This document shows positions 1 through 6,277 of a stretch of DNA of 6,509 nucleotides, in pieces. The notes beneath the pieces are model-generated. The model was given only the letters and a program-made list of their open reading frames with translations, ran no database searches and had not been told where the DNA came from. The first letter of the stretch is position 1, and each line of letters begins with the position of its first letter. The stretch comes from Anaerolineae bacterium (GTDB lineage Bacteria; Chloroflexota; Anaerolineae; JAFGEY01), in the NCBI GenBank assembly GCA_016929775.1, contig JAFGIE010000113.1, positions 1 to 6,509 on the forward strand, in the 5' to 3' direction. The translations under genes were made by a program, and so were the position numbers.

Positions 1-107
1 AGCGTGGGTCGGATGGGTGGTGCAGGCACCACCTCTTCCAGTACGTCAAGGACGCAGCGTGGGTCGGATGGGTGGTGCAGGCACCACTCCGCCCAGCACG
101 TCAAGGA
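1..107. repeat. Two tandem copies of a 55-bp repeat containing a short palindrome
   Basis: Copy 1 covers 1-55 and copy 2 covers 56-107, after which the match ends. The first 32 bases of the two copies are identical. The rest differs at a few positions (for example 33-39 versus 88-94), and the tail CGTCAAGGA is shared. Inside each copy is a near-perfect palindrome: GGTGGTGC, AG, GCACCACC at 16-33. In copy 2 (71-88) the last pair becomes G-T. The repeat lies upstream of the first promoter and may continue left of the window. The shape recalls REP-type intergenic palindromes, but I do not recognise this as a named family. No T-run follows the hairpins, so they do not look like ordinary terminators. 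Confidence 0.85.
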
Positions 108-124
108 GAAAGGAGAAAAAACGG

Positions 125-153
125 TTGACTCTCGACCCAAGATATGCTATAGT
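125..153 (+). promoter_or_regulatory. Sigma70-type promoter for the first three-gene block
   Basis: A -35 box TTGACT (125-130) and a -10 box TATAGT (148-153) are separated by exactly 17 bases. Each hexamer differs from the consensus at one position. Transcription would start near 160, giving a leader of about 35 bases before the first ATG at 195. A purine-rich stretch (103-120) sits just upstream. No operator-like dyad overlaps the boxes. Confidence 0.75.
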
Positions 154-194
154 GGGCACGCCTTGTCTTCGGTGTGTTCAGACTGGAGGTAGAT

Positions 195-383
195 ATGGTG
201 CGGCGGCTTTCGTTTCTAGCCGGACTGCTCGTGGGAAGCGGTCTCTGCGCCTGGTTGCTGGGAACAGCGCTGATCTATTTGTTCACGGGCAAGATCCTGG
301 CGCTGCACGTCGGAGAAGACGGCGTCCAGTTCGCACTGCACGACCGGGCCTATGGCGTGATCGTACCGCGCGAGGAGGTCTAG
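195..383 (+). CDS. Small single-span membrane protein, unknown function
   Basis: This gene encodes 62 residues and is not recognised as a named family. The N-terminus has two arginines (R3, R4), followed by one hydrophobic segment at about residues 7-30 ending in IYLFTG. A polar tail of about 30 residues ends with REEV. The two arginines before the span predict the N-terminus inside and the tail outside. I chose ATG 195 because GGAGGT (185-190) precedes it by four bases; GTG 198 is an alternative. A longer reading from GTG 174 would run through this ribosome binding site. The stop TAG is directly followed by the ATG of the next gene, so translation is probably coupled. The hydrophobic span resembles that of the next protein (shared pattern FxxGLLxG and IYxxTG), which suggests an old duplication. 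Promoter 125-153 lies immediately upstream. Confidence 0.6.
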   Translation: MVRRLSFLAGLLVGSGLCAWLLGTALIYLFTGKILALHVGEDGVQFALHDRAYGVIVPREEV

Positions 384-683
384 ATGAGCGAGAGACAGGC
401 GACCTGGGCCAAAGTGCTGGATGTGCCACGCGCCTTTGTATACGGTCTCCTCGGCGGCGCCATTGGGCCGCTCCTTGCCCTGGGGCTCGCCACGGGCGTG
501 ATCTATGCGGCGACCGGGCAGCTGCCGGCGGCTCGAGAGGTCCAGCAGAGCGATGGGACGCGCCATGGCGCGATCGTCCTGGCAACGCCGCTGGAGGCGC
601 GCGCGAGCTGGGCACGCTATGGAGGGGATCTGCGGGGGGCGATGCTCGAGCTGCGCGCAAGCCTCCGCTCTGAGGATGAGTGA
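384..683 (+). CDS. Small membrane protein, possible paralogue of the preceding gene
   Basis: This gene encodes 99 residues of unknown family. A 17-residue polar N-terminus is followed by one long hydrophobic segment (about residues 18-44, rich in Gly, Ala and Leu) ending in VIYAATG. After it comes a soluble tail of about 55 residues with several Arg and Glu. The span could be a single helix or a tight hairpin around G28-P29. AGGAGGT (373-379) lies four bases before the ATG and overlaps the end of the previous gene, giving a well-supported start and strong translational coupling. The gene ends inside the start of the next one, an 8-base overlap. Co-expression with the lipoprotein suggests a shared role at the membrane, but nothing in the residues identifies a function. 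Confidence 0.65.
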   Translation: MSERQATWAKVLDVPRAFVYGLLGGAIGPLLALGLATGVIYAATGQLPAAREVQQSDGTRHGAIVLATPLEARASWARYGGDLRGAMLELRASLRSEDE

Positions 684-1593
684 GTTGCGGTTTGGAGCGA
701 CCCGTGCATGGGCCTGCATCCTCGTTCTCTTGATGGTCGGGTGTGCGCGGACCCTGCAGCCGTCTGCGCCGGGGATGGAGAGCGTCACGCCGGCAGCGCT
801 CGTGCTGCCTGATCCGGATGCTGTGCTTCCGTCCTCCGGGGCAGTGTCTGGGTGGTCGCAAGTGGAACCACCCCGCAGCTATGATCGCGACACGCTGTAC
901 GCGTTCATGAACGGCGCTGCCGACCTGTACTTCACCTACGGGTTCGTGTCGCTGGCGGTGGGTGAGTACGAGCACGCACAGGGGGGCACAGCGCGCGTGG
1001 AAGTCTATCGCACGGCGTCCGACGCCGATGCGTACGGCTTGTTTGCCTACAATGCGTACGGGGATCCGGTCGACCTCGGCGCGGATGGGCGCGGCGAGGC
1101 GGGCGAACGCCTTGCCTTCTGGCAGCGGCAGACCTTTGTCCAGCTCCTCGCCCAGGGGGGTGTCGACCCCGCTGCGCTGCGTGCGCTGGGCGCAGCCATC
1201 GCGGCGGCGCTGCCCGCAGGGGGCGATCGACCCGCGGTAGTGCGTGCGCTGCCGGATCGGGGACTGGATCCGGCGAGCGTGCGGTTTTTCCGCCAGCAGA
1301 TGGCGCTCGAGCAGCACCTGTGGCTGGGCGCAGAGGACGTGCTGGAGCTGGGCCCTGATGTCGAGGGCGCGCTTGCCGCCTATACGCTGGACGGGGCGCG
1401 TGTGACGTTGTTGGTGGTCGTATACCCGGAAGCCGGGCGCGCCGAGCGTGCGCGCGCACGGCTTGCAGGCGGTGAGATCGGAGAGCTTGTCGCGGCGCGG
1501 GTTGCGGGTCGCGCGCTCGGCGCAGTGTTTGGGGCGGTCGATGCCCAAGCCGCTGAGACGTTGATCGAGCGCGCGCTAGCCGCGGCAGGGTAA
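676..1593 (+). CDS. Predicted lipoprotein, DUF6599-like
   Basis: The protein has 305 residues. A type II signal peptide is visible: arginines at 5 and 10, a hydrophobic core, then MVGC with the lipidated Cys at 23. A Pro/Ser-rich linker follows, and the mature domain starts near W59. The stretch from Y75 to F90 (tyr, then MNGAADLYFTYGF) and the following segment about a polypeptide acquiring a given 'type' of fold match my memory of the DUF6599 family, which has an INGGAELY-like motif. The C-terminal part (about residues 190-305) has the second half typical of that family. No catalytic or metal-binding motif is evident, so the function is unknown and it acts outside the cytoplasmic membrane. 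The start at ATG 676 overlaps the previous gene by 8 bases. GAGG (672-675) directly abuts it, so TTG 685 is a possible alternative start. It is the last gene before hairpin 1608-1660. I recall but cannot verify DUF6599 genes near DUF362 and ferredoxin genes elsewhere. Confidence 0.75.
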   Translation: MSELRFGATRAWACILVLLMVGCARTLQPSAPGMESVTPAALVLPDPDAVLPSSGAVSGWSQVEPPRSYDRDTLYAFMNGAADLYFTYGFVSLAVGEYEHAQGGTARVEVYRTASDADAYGLFAYNAYGDPVDLGADGRGEAGERLAFWQRQTFVQLLAQGGVDPAALRALGAAIAAALPAGGDRPAVVRALPDRGLDPASVRFFRQQMALEQHLWLGAEDVLELGPDVEGALAAYTLDGARVTLLVVVYPEAGRAERARARLAGGEIGELVAARVAGRALGAVFGAVDAQAAETLIERALAAAG

Positions 1594-1607
1594 AGCCGGA
1601 CCGAACC

Positions 1608-1660
1608 GAGAACGAGTGCCCGGGAACTGTGCATCCTGGCGATTCCCGGCATTCGTTCTC
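1608..1660 (+). terminator. Long imperfect inverted repeat, terminator-like
   Basis: The left arm (1608-1626, starting GAGAACGA) pairs with the right arm (1643-1660, ending TCGTTCTC). This gives 18 base pairs with one G-U pair (1616:1652) and one bulged C (1621). The loop is 16 bases. It starts 14 bases after the stop of the DUF6599-like gene. The following bases (1661-1674) are T/A-rich but lack an unbroken T-run, so intrinsic termination may be weak. A role in mRNA protection or attenuation of the downstream block is an alternative. Confidence 0.55.
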
Positions 1661-1774
1661 TTGTATATTTATATGGAATTCATCACTGATCGCTTGGATT
1701 ATTCGTACTGCGTTGCAGATTTCTGTCGCGCTGCACGGCACCCCCGTTCAGGCGCGCGTTGAAGGAAGGGAACG
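1661..1774. other. AT-richer gap before the DUF362 block
   Basis: Bases 1661-1730 are clearly lower in GC than the surrounding genes, which is usual for a control region. I looked for a sigma70 pair on the + strand. TTGGAT at 1694-1699 has only a poor -10 partner at 1716-1721, so I cannot name a promoter. The ribosome binding site of the next gene, AAGGAAGG (1762-1769), is clear. The second block may have its own unrecognised promoter or depend on read-through of the hairpin. Confidence 0.4.
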
Positions 1775-2716
1775 ATGTCGGATCTGACACGTCGCACGTT
1801 TCTAAAGCTGGCGGGGCTTGCCAGCGTTGGGGCAGCGGCTGCTGCATCGGGCTGTGGGGCGCCGACGGAAGGCGCGCCCACGCCAGGAGCAGCGCTGGAG
1901 GACTATCGTGGCCCCTACATGGTCATCGTCCGCGGCGCGGACCCGGCGGCGATCACGGAGGCTGCGGTCGCCGCACTGGGCGGCATGGCGCGCTTTGTGT
2001 CCAAGGGCGATGATGTGATCGTCAAGCCGAACATCTGCGTCAACCACGCCACGTTCGAGTATGCGGCGACCACCAACCCCACGGTCGTCGCCACGCTGGT
2101 GCGTTTGGCGTTCGCTGCAGGGGCCAAGCGCGTGCGCGTCATGGACACGCCCTACACCGGCGACCCGGAGACGGCGTACCGCACGAGCGGGATCTATGAC
2201 GCCGTGATCGAGGCGGGCGGCGAGATGGAAGTGATGAGCCAGATCAAGTACGCCGCATTCGACATCCCTGCGGGACGCGACATCACGTCGTGGCCCGTGT
2301 ATCGGGACGTCATGGAGGCGGACGTGCTGATCAACGTCCCGATCGCCAAGCAGCACGGGTCGTCGCGGCTGACCTTGGGCGCCAAGAACATGATGGGCGT
2401 GATCCAGCGCGCCAACCAGTTCCACCGCAACTTGCATCAGCGCATCGCGGACCTGGCGACGCTGGTCCGCCCGCATCTGACCGTGATGGACGCAGTGCGG
2501 ATCCTGACCGCGCATGGCCCAGGCGGCGGCAACCTGGCTGACGTGACCAAGCTCGATACCGTGATTGCTAGCCACGACACGGTCGTCGTCGACGCCTATA
2601 CGACGACGCTGTTTGGGCTGACGCCCGACGATATCGACTATGTTCGCTTGACGGCGGAGATGGGACTGGGGCAAGTGGATTGGAGGGCGGTAGCGGTTGA
2701 AGAGATCGCTCTCTAA
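1775..2716 (+). CDS. DUF362 family protein, Tat-exported with lipobox
   Basis: The protein has 313 residues. Residues 1-27 form a twin-arginine signal: T-R6-R7-T-F-L-K, a hydrophobic Ala-rich core, then ASGC, so it may be lipidated at C27. The mature part carries DUF362 hallmarks: KPN at 84-86, TNP followed by a helix and a basic strand ending in VMD, the stretch INVPIAK (to K192) with H194 and G195, the LGAKNMMGV segment (201-209), and MDAVR with HGPGGG. DUF362 proteins are often associated with Fe-S clusters or carry ferredoxin domains. This one has no CxxC cluster motif and its only mature cysteines are C27 and C88, so it would rely on a partner for clusters. The polyferredoxin gene that overlaps its 3' end is the obvious candidate. 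The ATG is preceded by AAGGAAGG five bases upstream. The biochemical activity of the family is not known to me. Confidence 0.88.
   Translation: MSDLTRRTFLKLAGLASVGAAAAASGCGAPTEGAPTPGAALEDYRGPYMVIVRGADPAAITEAAVAALGGMARFVSKGDDVIVKPNICVNHATFEYAATTNPTVVATLVRLAFAAGAKRVRVMDTPYTGDPETAYRTSGIYDAVIEAGGEMEVMSQIKYAAFDIPAGRDITSWPVYRDVMEADVLINVPIAKQHGSSRLTLGAKNMMGVIQRANQFHRNLHQRIADLATLVRPHLTVMDAVRILTAHGPGGGNLADVTKLDTVIASHDTVVVDAYTTTLFGLTPDDIDYVRLTAEMGLGQVDWRAVAVEEIAL
2682..2699 (+). promoter_or_regulatory. Ribosome binding site that fixes a TTG start
   Basis: GGAGGG (2682-2687) lies nine bases before TTG 2697, inside the end of the DUF362 gene. No ATG occurs in frame near the beginning of the reading frame. 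The next plausible start, GTG 2736, lacks a good ribosome binding site and would sit at the edge of the first membrane span. The TTG start gives a 20-base overlap with the upstream gene. Confidence 0.6.
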
Positions 2717-4328
2717 CCCGCACCTCTGGCGACGGGTGCGGCAGGGGACGCAGGTCGCGTTCCTGGCGCTCTTTGTCTACCTGCTGTTCGAGGCGTACCA
2801 GGGACGGGTCGCCCATCCGTGGACGGACATCTATTTCCGGCTCAACCCGCTTGCCGCGCTCACGGCGATGATCGCCGGGCGGGCGTGGATCCCACGCCTG
2901 GGCCTGGCGGCGATCACGGTGGGCCTGACCCTCCTCCTGGGGCGGGTGTGGTGTGGGTGGCTGTGTCCCATGGGGACGGTGCTGGAGTGGGCGCGCTTTC
3001 GTCGTGCGCAGCTGCGCCTCGTCCCGCTTTCGCCGCGCTGGCGATCGGCCAAGTACGTGATCCTCGTCCTGGTCGTCGGGGCGGCGATCTGGGGCAACCT
3101 GACCCTGATGATCCTCGACCCGATCGCGATCCTTACGCGTACGGCGACGACGGTGATCCTGCCCTCGCTGGATCAGGCGATCACGAGCGCCGAGCGGGTG
3201 ATGTACGGCATGCGGCTCCCGCGCCCGCTGGTCGACCTGGTCGAGCGGCTGCTGCGTGGGCCGGTGCTCCCCCTTGCACAGCACGTCTTTGCTGCCAACG
3301 TGGCGATCGCCCTCATGTTCGGAGCGCTGCTCGCCCTCAATGCCGTAGCCGAGCGGTTCTGGTGCCGGTACCTCTGTCCACTGGGCGCGCTGTTGGGCCT
3401 GTTGTCCAAGGTCGCGCTCTTCCGGCGGGTGGTGGGCGGCGAGTGCAATCGCTGCGCACAGTGTGCAGGGACTTGCCCGATGGACACGATCGAACCGTCG
3501 CGCGGGTACGAGAGCGATCCGGGCGAGTGTACGGTGTGCCTCGACTGCTTTACTGCGTGTCCGCGCAGCGGCGTCCGCTACCGCGCGCAGTGGGAGCCGG
3601 TGTGGCGCGAGTACGATCCCTCGCGGCGGGAGGCCTTGGCCTCGCTGGGGGCGAGTGCGGTGGGGGTCGCCCTGGCGAATACGTCGGCGCAGGTCGGCAT
3701 CCCCGACCCACACCTGGTGCGCCCACCTGGCGCGCTGGATCTAGCCTTCAGCGAGGACGAGTTTCTTTCGCGCTGCATCCGCTGCGGGGCGTGCATCAAG
3801 GTCTGTCCGACAGCTGGGCTGCAGCCCAGCGGCATGCGGGAAGCGGGTCTCAAAGGGCTGTGGACGCCGCACCTGGTGCCCCGCTTGGGGCAGTGTGACT
3901 ATGGGTGCCATGCCTGCGGGCAGGTCTGCCCCTCGGGCGCGATCCGTCCCCTGCCGCTGCCCGTCAAGCAGCTGACCGTGATCGGGCGCGCCTACATCGA
4001 CGTCAACCGCTGCCTGCCGTGGGCGGACAACATCCCGTGCGCCGTGTGCGAAGAGATGTGCCCGGTGCCAGACAAGGCGATCCTGCTGCTCTCCGAGGAA
4101 GAGACGGGCGAGGGCGAACTGCCCGGCGCCGCGCACGGTGGCGGGCAGGGCGGTGTGGGGCGGCGGCACGGGCTCAGCCTAGGCGCGGCGACCAGCGCCC
4201 CCCGTCCCTACGTCGTCTCGTCCCGCTGTATCGGCTGCGGGCTGTGCGAGATGCGCTGCCCGCTGAACGGCGAGTCGGCGATCCGCGTCTATTCGCCGAA
4301 CGAACCGCCGCCGCCCCAGGGATACTAG
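2697..4328 (+). CDS. Membrane polyferredoxin, NapH-like fused to NapG/MauM-like
   Basis: The protein has 543 residues and is a predicted electron-transfer protein. The N-terminal half resembles NapH/NosR-type membrane proteins. Hydrophobic segments lie at about 18-34, 49-61, 66-83, 120-140 and 198-217, with two CX3CP motifs (C86/C90 and C223/C227). Two [4Fe-4S] motifs follow: C250-C253-C256-C260-P and C278-C281-C284-C288-P. Next is S-R310-R311-E-A-L and an Ala/Gly/Val segment (313-331) that looks like a degenerate Tat signal. Then RPPGAL (342-347) opens a NapG/MauM-like domain with four more cluster motifs, starting at C360, C400, C439 and C511, the third with a long CX8C gap. A Gly-rich insert (about 470-500) separates the last two. 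No CxxCH heme site is present. In known Nap systems NapH and NapG are separate proteins that move quinol electrons. Here it sits between DUF362 and an AOR-like enzyme, which suggests it links that enzyme to the membrane. Confidence 0.88.
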   Translation: MKRSLSNPHLWRRVRQGTQVAFLALFVYLLFEAYQGRVAHPWTDIYFRLNPLAALTAMIAGRAWIPRLGLAAITVGLTLLLGRVWCGWLCPMGTVLEWARFRRAQLRLVPLSPRWRSAKYVILVLVVGAAIWGNLTLMILDPIAILTRTATTVILPSLDQAITSAERVMYGMRLPRPLVDLVERLLRGPVLPLAQHVFAANVAIALMFGALLALNAVAERFWCRYLCPLGALLGLLSKVALFRRVVGGECNRCAQCAGTCPMDTIEPSRGYESDPGECTVCLDCFTACPRSGVRYRAQWEPVWREYDPSRREALASLGASAVGVALANTSAQVGIPDPHLVRPPGALDLAFSEDEFLSRCIRCGACIKVCPTAGLQPSGMREAGLKGLWTPHLVPRLGQCDYGCHACGQVCPSGAIRPLPLPVKQLTVIGRAYIDVNRCLPWADNIPCAVCEEMCPVPDKAILLLSEEETGEGELPGAAHGGGQGGVGRRHGLSLGAATSAPRPYVVSSRCIGCGLCEMRCPLNGESAIRVYSPNEPPPPQGY

Positions 4329-4361
4329 TGTGCCCAAGATGAGACCGGATCGGCCTAGCCA

Positions 4362-6275
4362 ATGAACCGACGACTCCTTCTCCTGGACCCCGAGCGGCAC
4401 GCCTATCGGTTGGAAACGCTCCGGGTGGAGACACTGCCGCACGACGAGCGGGAAGCTTATCTGACGCTGCACGGCGAGGCGCTGTGCCAGTACCTGCTGC
4501 GCCGCGATCCGGCGAGCCTGGTCATCGCGCGCGGGCCGTTTGCCTTCCTGGCGGGCAACAAGGCGACGGTCGGCTATCTATCGCCGCTGACCGGCGTGCC
4601 GCACTATAGCTTTGTCGGCGGGCGCGCCGCAGCGCAGCTGTTCAGCCTTGGTCTGGATGCGATCGTGTTCGCGGGCGGCGGCGACAGCAGAACGGTCGTG
4701 ACCGTCTCGGGGCGGGCGCCCGACCTGGAGGTCGGCTATGCGCGCGACCTTGACCTGCCCGACGGGCAGCGCGCGGCGTTCTATGCCCTGGTAGCTGCTG
4801 CGCTCGACGGAGATGCGGAGCGGGGGAGCGTCTTTACCGTGGGGGAAGGCGCGCTGCACGGCTATCAGACCGCCAACCTCGCCGTGGACGGGATCTACCA
4901 TGCCGGGCGCGGTGGGGCGGGCTTGGTCTTTGTGCGCTATGCGCGGGCCCTGGTCCTGCGCGGCGACCCCCTGGACCAGGCGCGGACCCTGAGCGAGGCC
5001 GACCCAGCCTTCGCGCGCAGCCCCAACGCGACGATCGCCGGACGGTTAGCACGCTACACCGCGCGCCTTTCGGGCAAGAGCGGCGGGACGATCGTCAAGC
5101 TGCGTGACACGGGGGGGCTGGATCAGGCGCAACGCACGCTCCCCTCTCGCAACGCGCGCGAGATGGGCTATGCCCTGTCCGATCTGGGGGACAGGCGCAT
5201 CCTGTCGGCGACGCGCGACGGGCACACGGGTTGCCACTGGTGCCCGGTGGACTGCCGCCACTGGCACTGGGTGGAAGCCGACTATGCGCCAGGCGGCAGA
5301 GACCGGTTCTTGGACGATTTCGAGCCGACGTACGCCACCTTTTCTATGCTCGGGATCGTGCCGGCGGACGATTCGTTCTCGGCCAAAGTCGCGCTGTGGC
5401 GAGAGGTAAACCGGCGGCTGATCCTGCCGATCGAGCAGATGGGGTGCGACGTGATCGACGTCGGCGTTGGCCTCGCTGCCCTGTTCGAGGGGCTGCAGCA
5501 GGGCCACATTCCCGTGGCGGACGTACCGCCCTCGCTTGCGGCGTGCGCCGCAGAGGGCGGGCTGGAGGCAGCAGTTGTCGCCGTCTCCTTGCTGCGCCAG
5601 GGCGTTGATCGGGCCCGGTACCCGGCGCTGCGCGCGGTGGGCGATGGCCCACAGGCGATCGCGCAGCGCTACCCGGCGATGCAAGACCTGGTCTATACCT
5701 GCGGGCAGCGCACGATGGGCAATGCCGGGCACAGCAACGCGCTGTGGACGTTCCTCATGCCCTTCTCGCGCTTTTTCAGCCACTATGCCGGACAGATCTA
5801 CAAGATCGACGCGCCGCTTCCGCCGCGACCCACCGACGAGGAGCTGCGGCGCACGTTCCGGCGCGTCGTGGCGCGCATGTTCGAGCGCGAGAGCGTGGGC
5901 ATCCTGTGCAATGCGCTCTCTTGCTGTGCGTTCACGTTCGTGATCTACACGCAGGAGGGCGAGGGGGAGCGCCTGGACGACGACGACCTGCTCGTGCGCA
6001 CGCTAGCGCAGTACGGGCTGCGCGTGACCCGCCAGGACCTGCTGTGGTTTGCGCAGGCCTTCTGGGCGCAGTCGATCGCCCTCAAGGCGCAGCATGGCTG
6101 GCGCCCCCCGGCAGCCCAGGACCTGCCCCGGCGGGTCTACGAGGGATTGTCGCTGGTCCTCGATCAGCCGGTCGAGGAGCTGGTGCGCTGGATGGCGATG
6201 CTGATCGAGGAGTGGAAGCAGACGGCGAGCGCGACGCTTGCCAAGTTTGGATACGATACAGATTGGATGGAGTAG
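4362..6275 (+). CDS. Aldehyde:ferredoxin oxidoreductase-family tungsten/molybdenum enzyme
   Basis: The protein has 637 residues, close to the roughly 600 usual for the family. Members use a W- or Mo-bis-pterin and one [4Fe-4S] cluster, often to oxidise aldehydes with ferredoxin. Visible family features are SPLTG followed by a GG turn in the N-terminal domain, the pterin-loop motif AGRGGAG (181-187), the cluster motif C291-X2-C294-X3-C298, an acidic FEP with E321, MGCD (360-363) with G368, and a fourth cluster ligand candidate C516. There is no signal peptide, so it is cytoplasmic. The motif around C516 departs from the classical DxxGL(C/D): it reads E510-S-V-G-I-L-C, with C521 and C522 close by. 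The start is ATG 4362; an in-frame TAG at 4356 excludes a longer form, but no clear ribosome binding site is visible. It follows the polyferredoxin by 33 bases. Its substrate is unknown, and AOR subfamily assignment would need a tree. Confidence 0.88.
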   Translation: MNRRLLLLDPERHAYRLETLRVETLPHDEREAYLTLHGEALCQYLLRRDPASLVIARGPFAFLAGNKATVGYLSPLTGVPHYSFVGGRAAAQLFSLGLDAIVFAGGGDSRTVVTVSGRAPDLEVGYARDLDLPDGQRAAFYALVAAALDGDAERGSVFTVGEGALHGYQTANLAVDGIYHAGRGGAGLVFVRYARALVLRGDPLDQARTLSEADPAFARSPNATIAGRLARYTARLSGKSGGTIVKLRDTGGLDQAQRTLPSRNAREMGYALSDLGDRRILSATRDGHTGCHWCPVDCRHWHWVEADYAPGGRDRFLDDFEPTYATFSMLGIVPADDSFSAKVALWREVNRRLILPIEQMGCDVIDVGVGLAALFEGLQQGHIPVADVPPSLAACAAEGGLEAAVVAVSLLRQGVDRARYPALRAVGDGPQAIAQRYPAMQDLVYTCGQRTMGNAGHSNALWTFLMPFSRFFSHYAGQIYKIDAPLPPRPTDEELRRTFRRVVARMFERESVGILCNALSCCAFTFVIYTQEGEGERLDDDDLLVRTLAQYGLRVTRQDLLWFAQAFWAQSIALKAQHGWRPPAAQDLPRRVYEGLSLVLDQPVEELVRWMAMLIEEWKQTASATLAKFGYDTDWME

Positions 6276-6277
6276 AC

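Noticed and set aside
1..107. CRISPR array
   Set aside because: Only two copies are present, the repeats are directly adjacent at a 55-base period with a 23-base variable part that is itself partly conserved, and no cas gene is nearby.
17..673. Open frame of 218 codons on the + strand crossing the repeat and promoter
   Set aside because: It runs through the 55-bp repeats, the promoter and the two small membrane genes in another frame, has Arg-rich composition and lacks a ribosome binding site.
505..675. Upstream extension of the DUF6599-like gene to ATG 505
   Set aside because: The extra 57 residues are Arg-rich, overlap the preceding gene out of frame, and would bury the type II signal peptide that starts properly at ATG 676.
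283..1548. Long open frame of 421 codons on the minus strand opposite the DUF6599-like gene
   Set aside because: It is very Arg/Pro-rich with no recognisable motif, and it overlaps three + strand genes that have good ribosome binding sites, a signal peptide and family features. Long antisense frames are expected at this GC content.
1694..1721. Possible promoter TTGGAT with a -10 near 1716
   Set aside because: The -10 candidate CAGATT matches the consensus at only three of six positions, so I cannot call it.
2568..3713. Open frame of 381 codons on the minus strand
   Set aside because: It is an antisense shadow of the DUF362 and polyferredoxin genes, whose cysteine motifs and signal features are unambiguous. 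Its product is rich in Arg, Pro and His without domain features.
5046..5783. Minus-strand frame of 245 codons inside the AOR-like gene
   Set aside because: It lies wholly opposite the region encoding the cluster motif and other AOR features and has no independent support.
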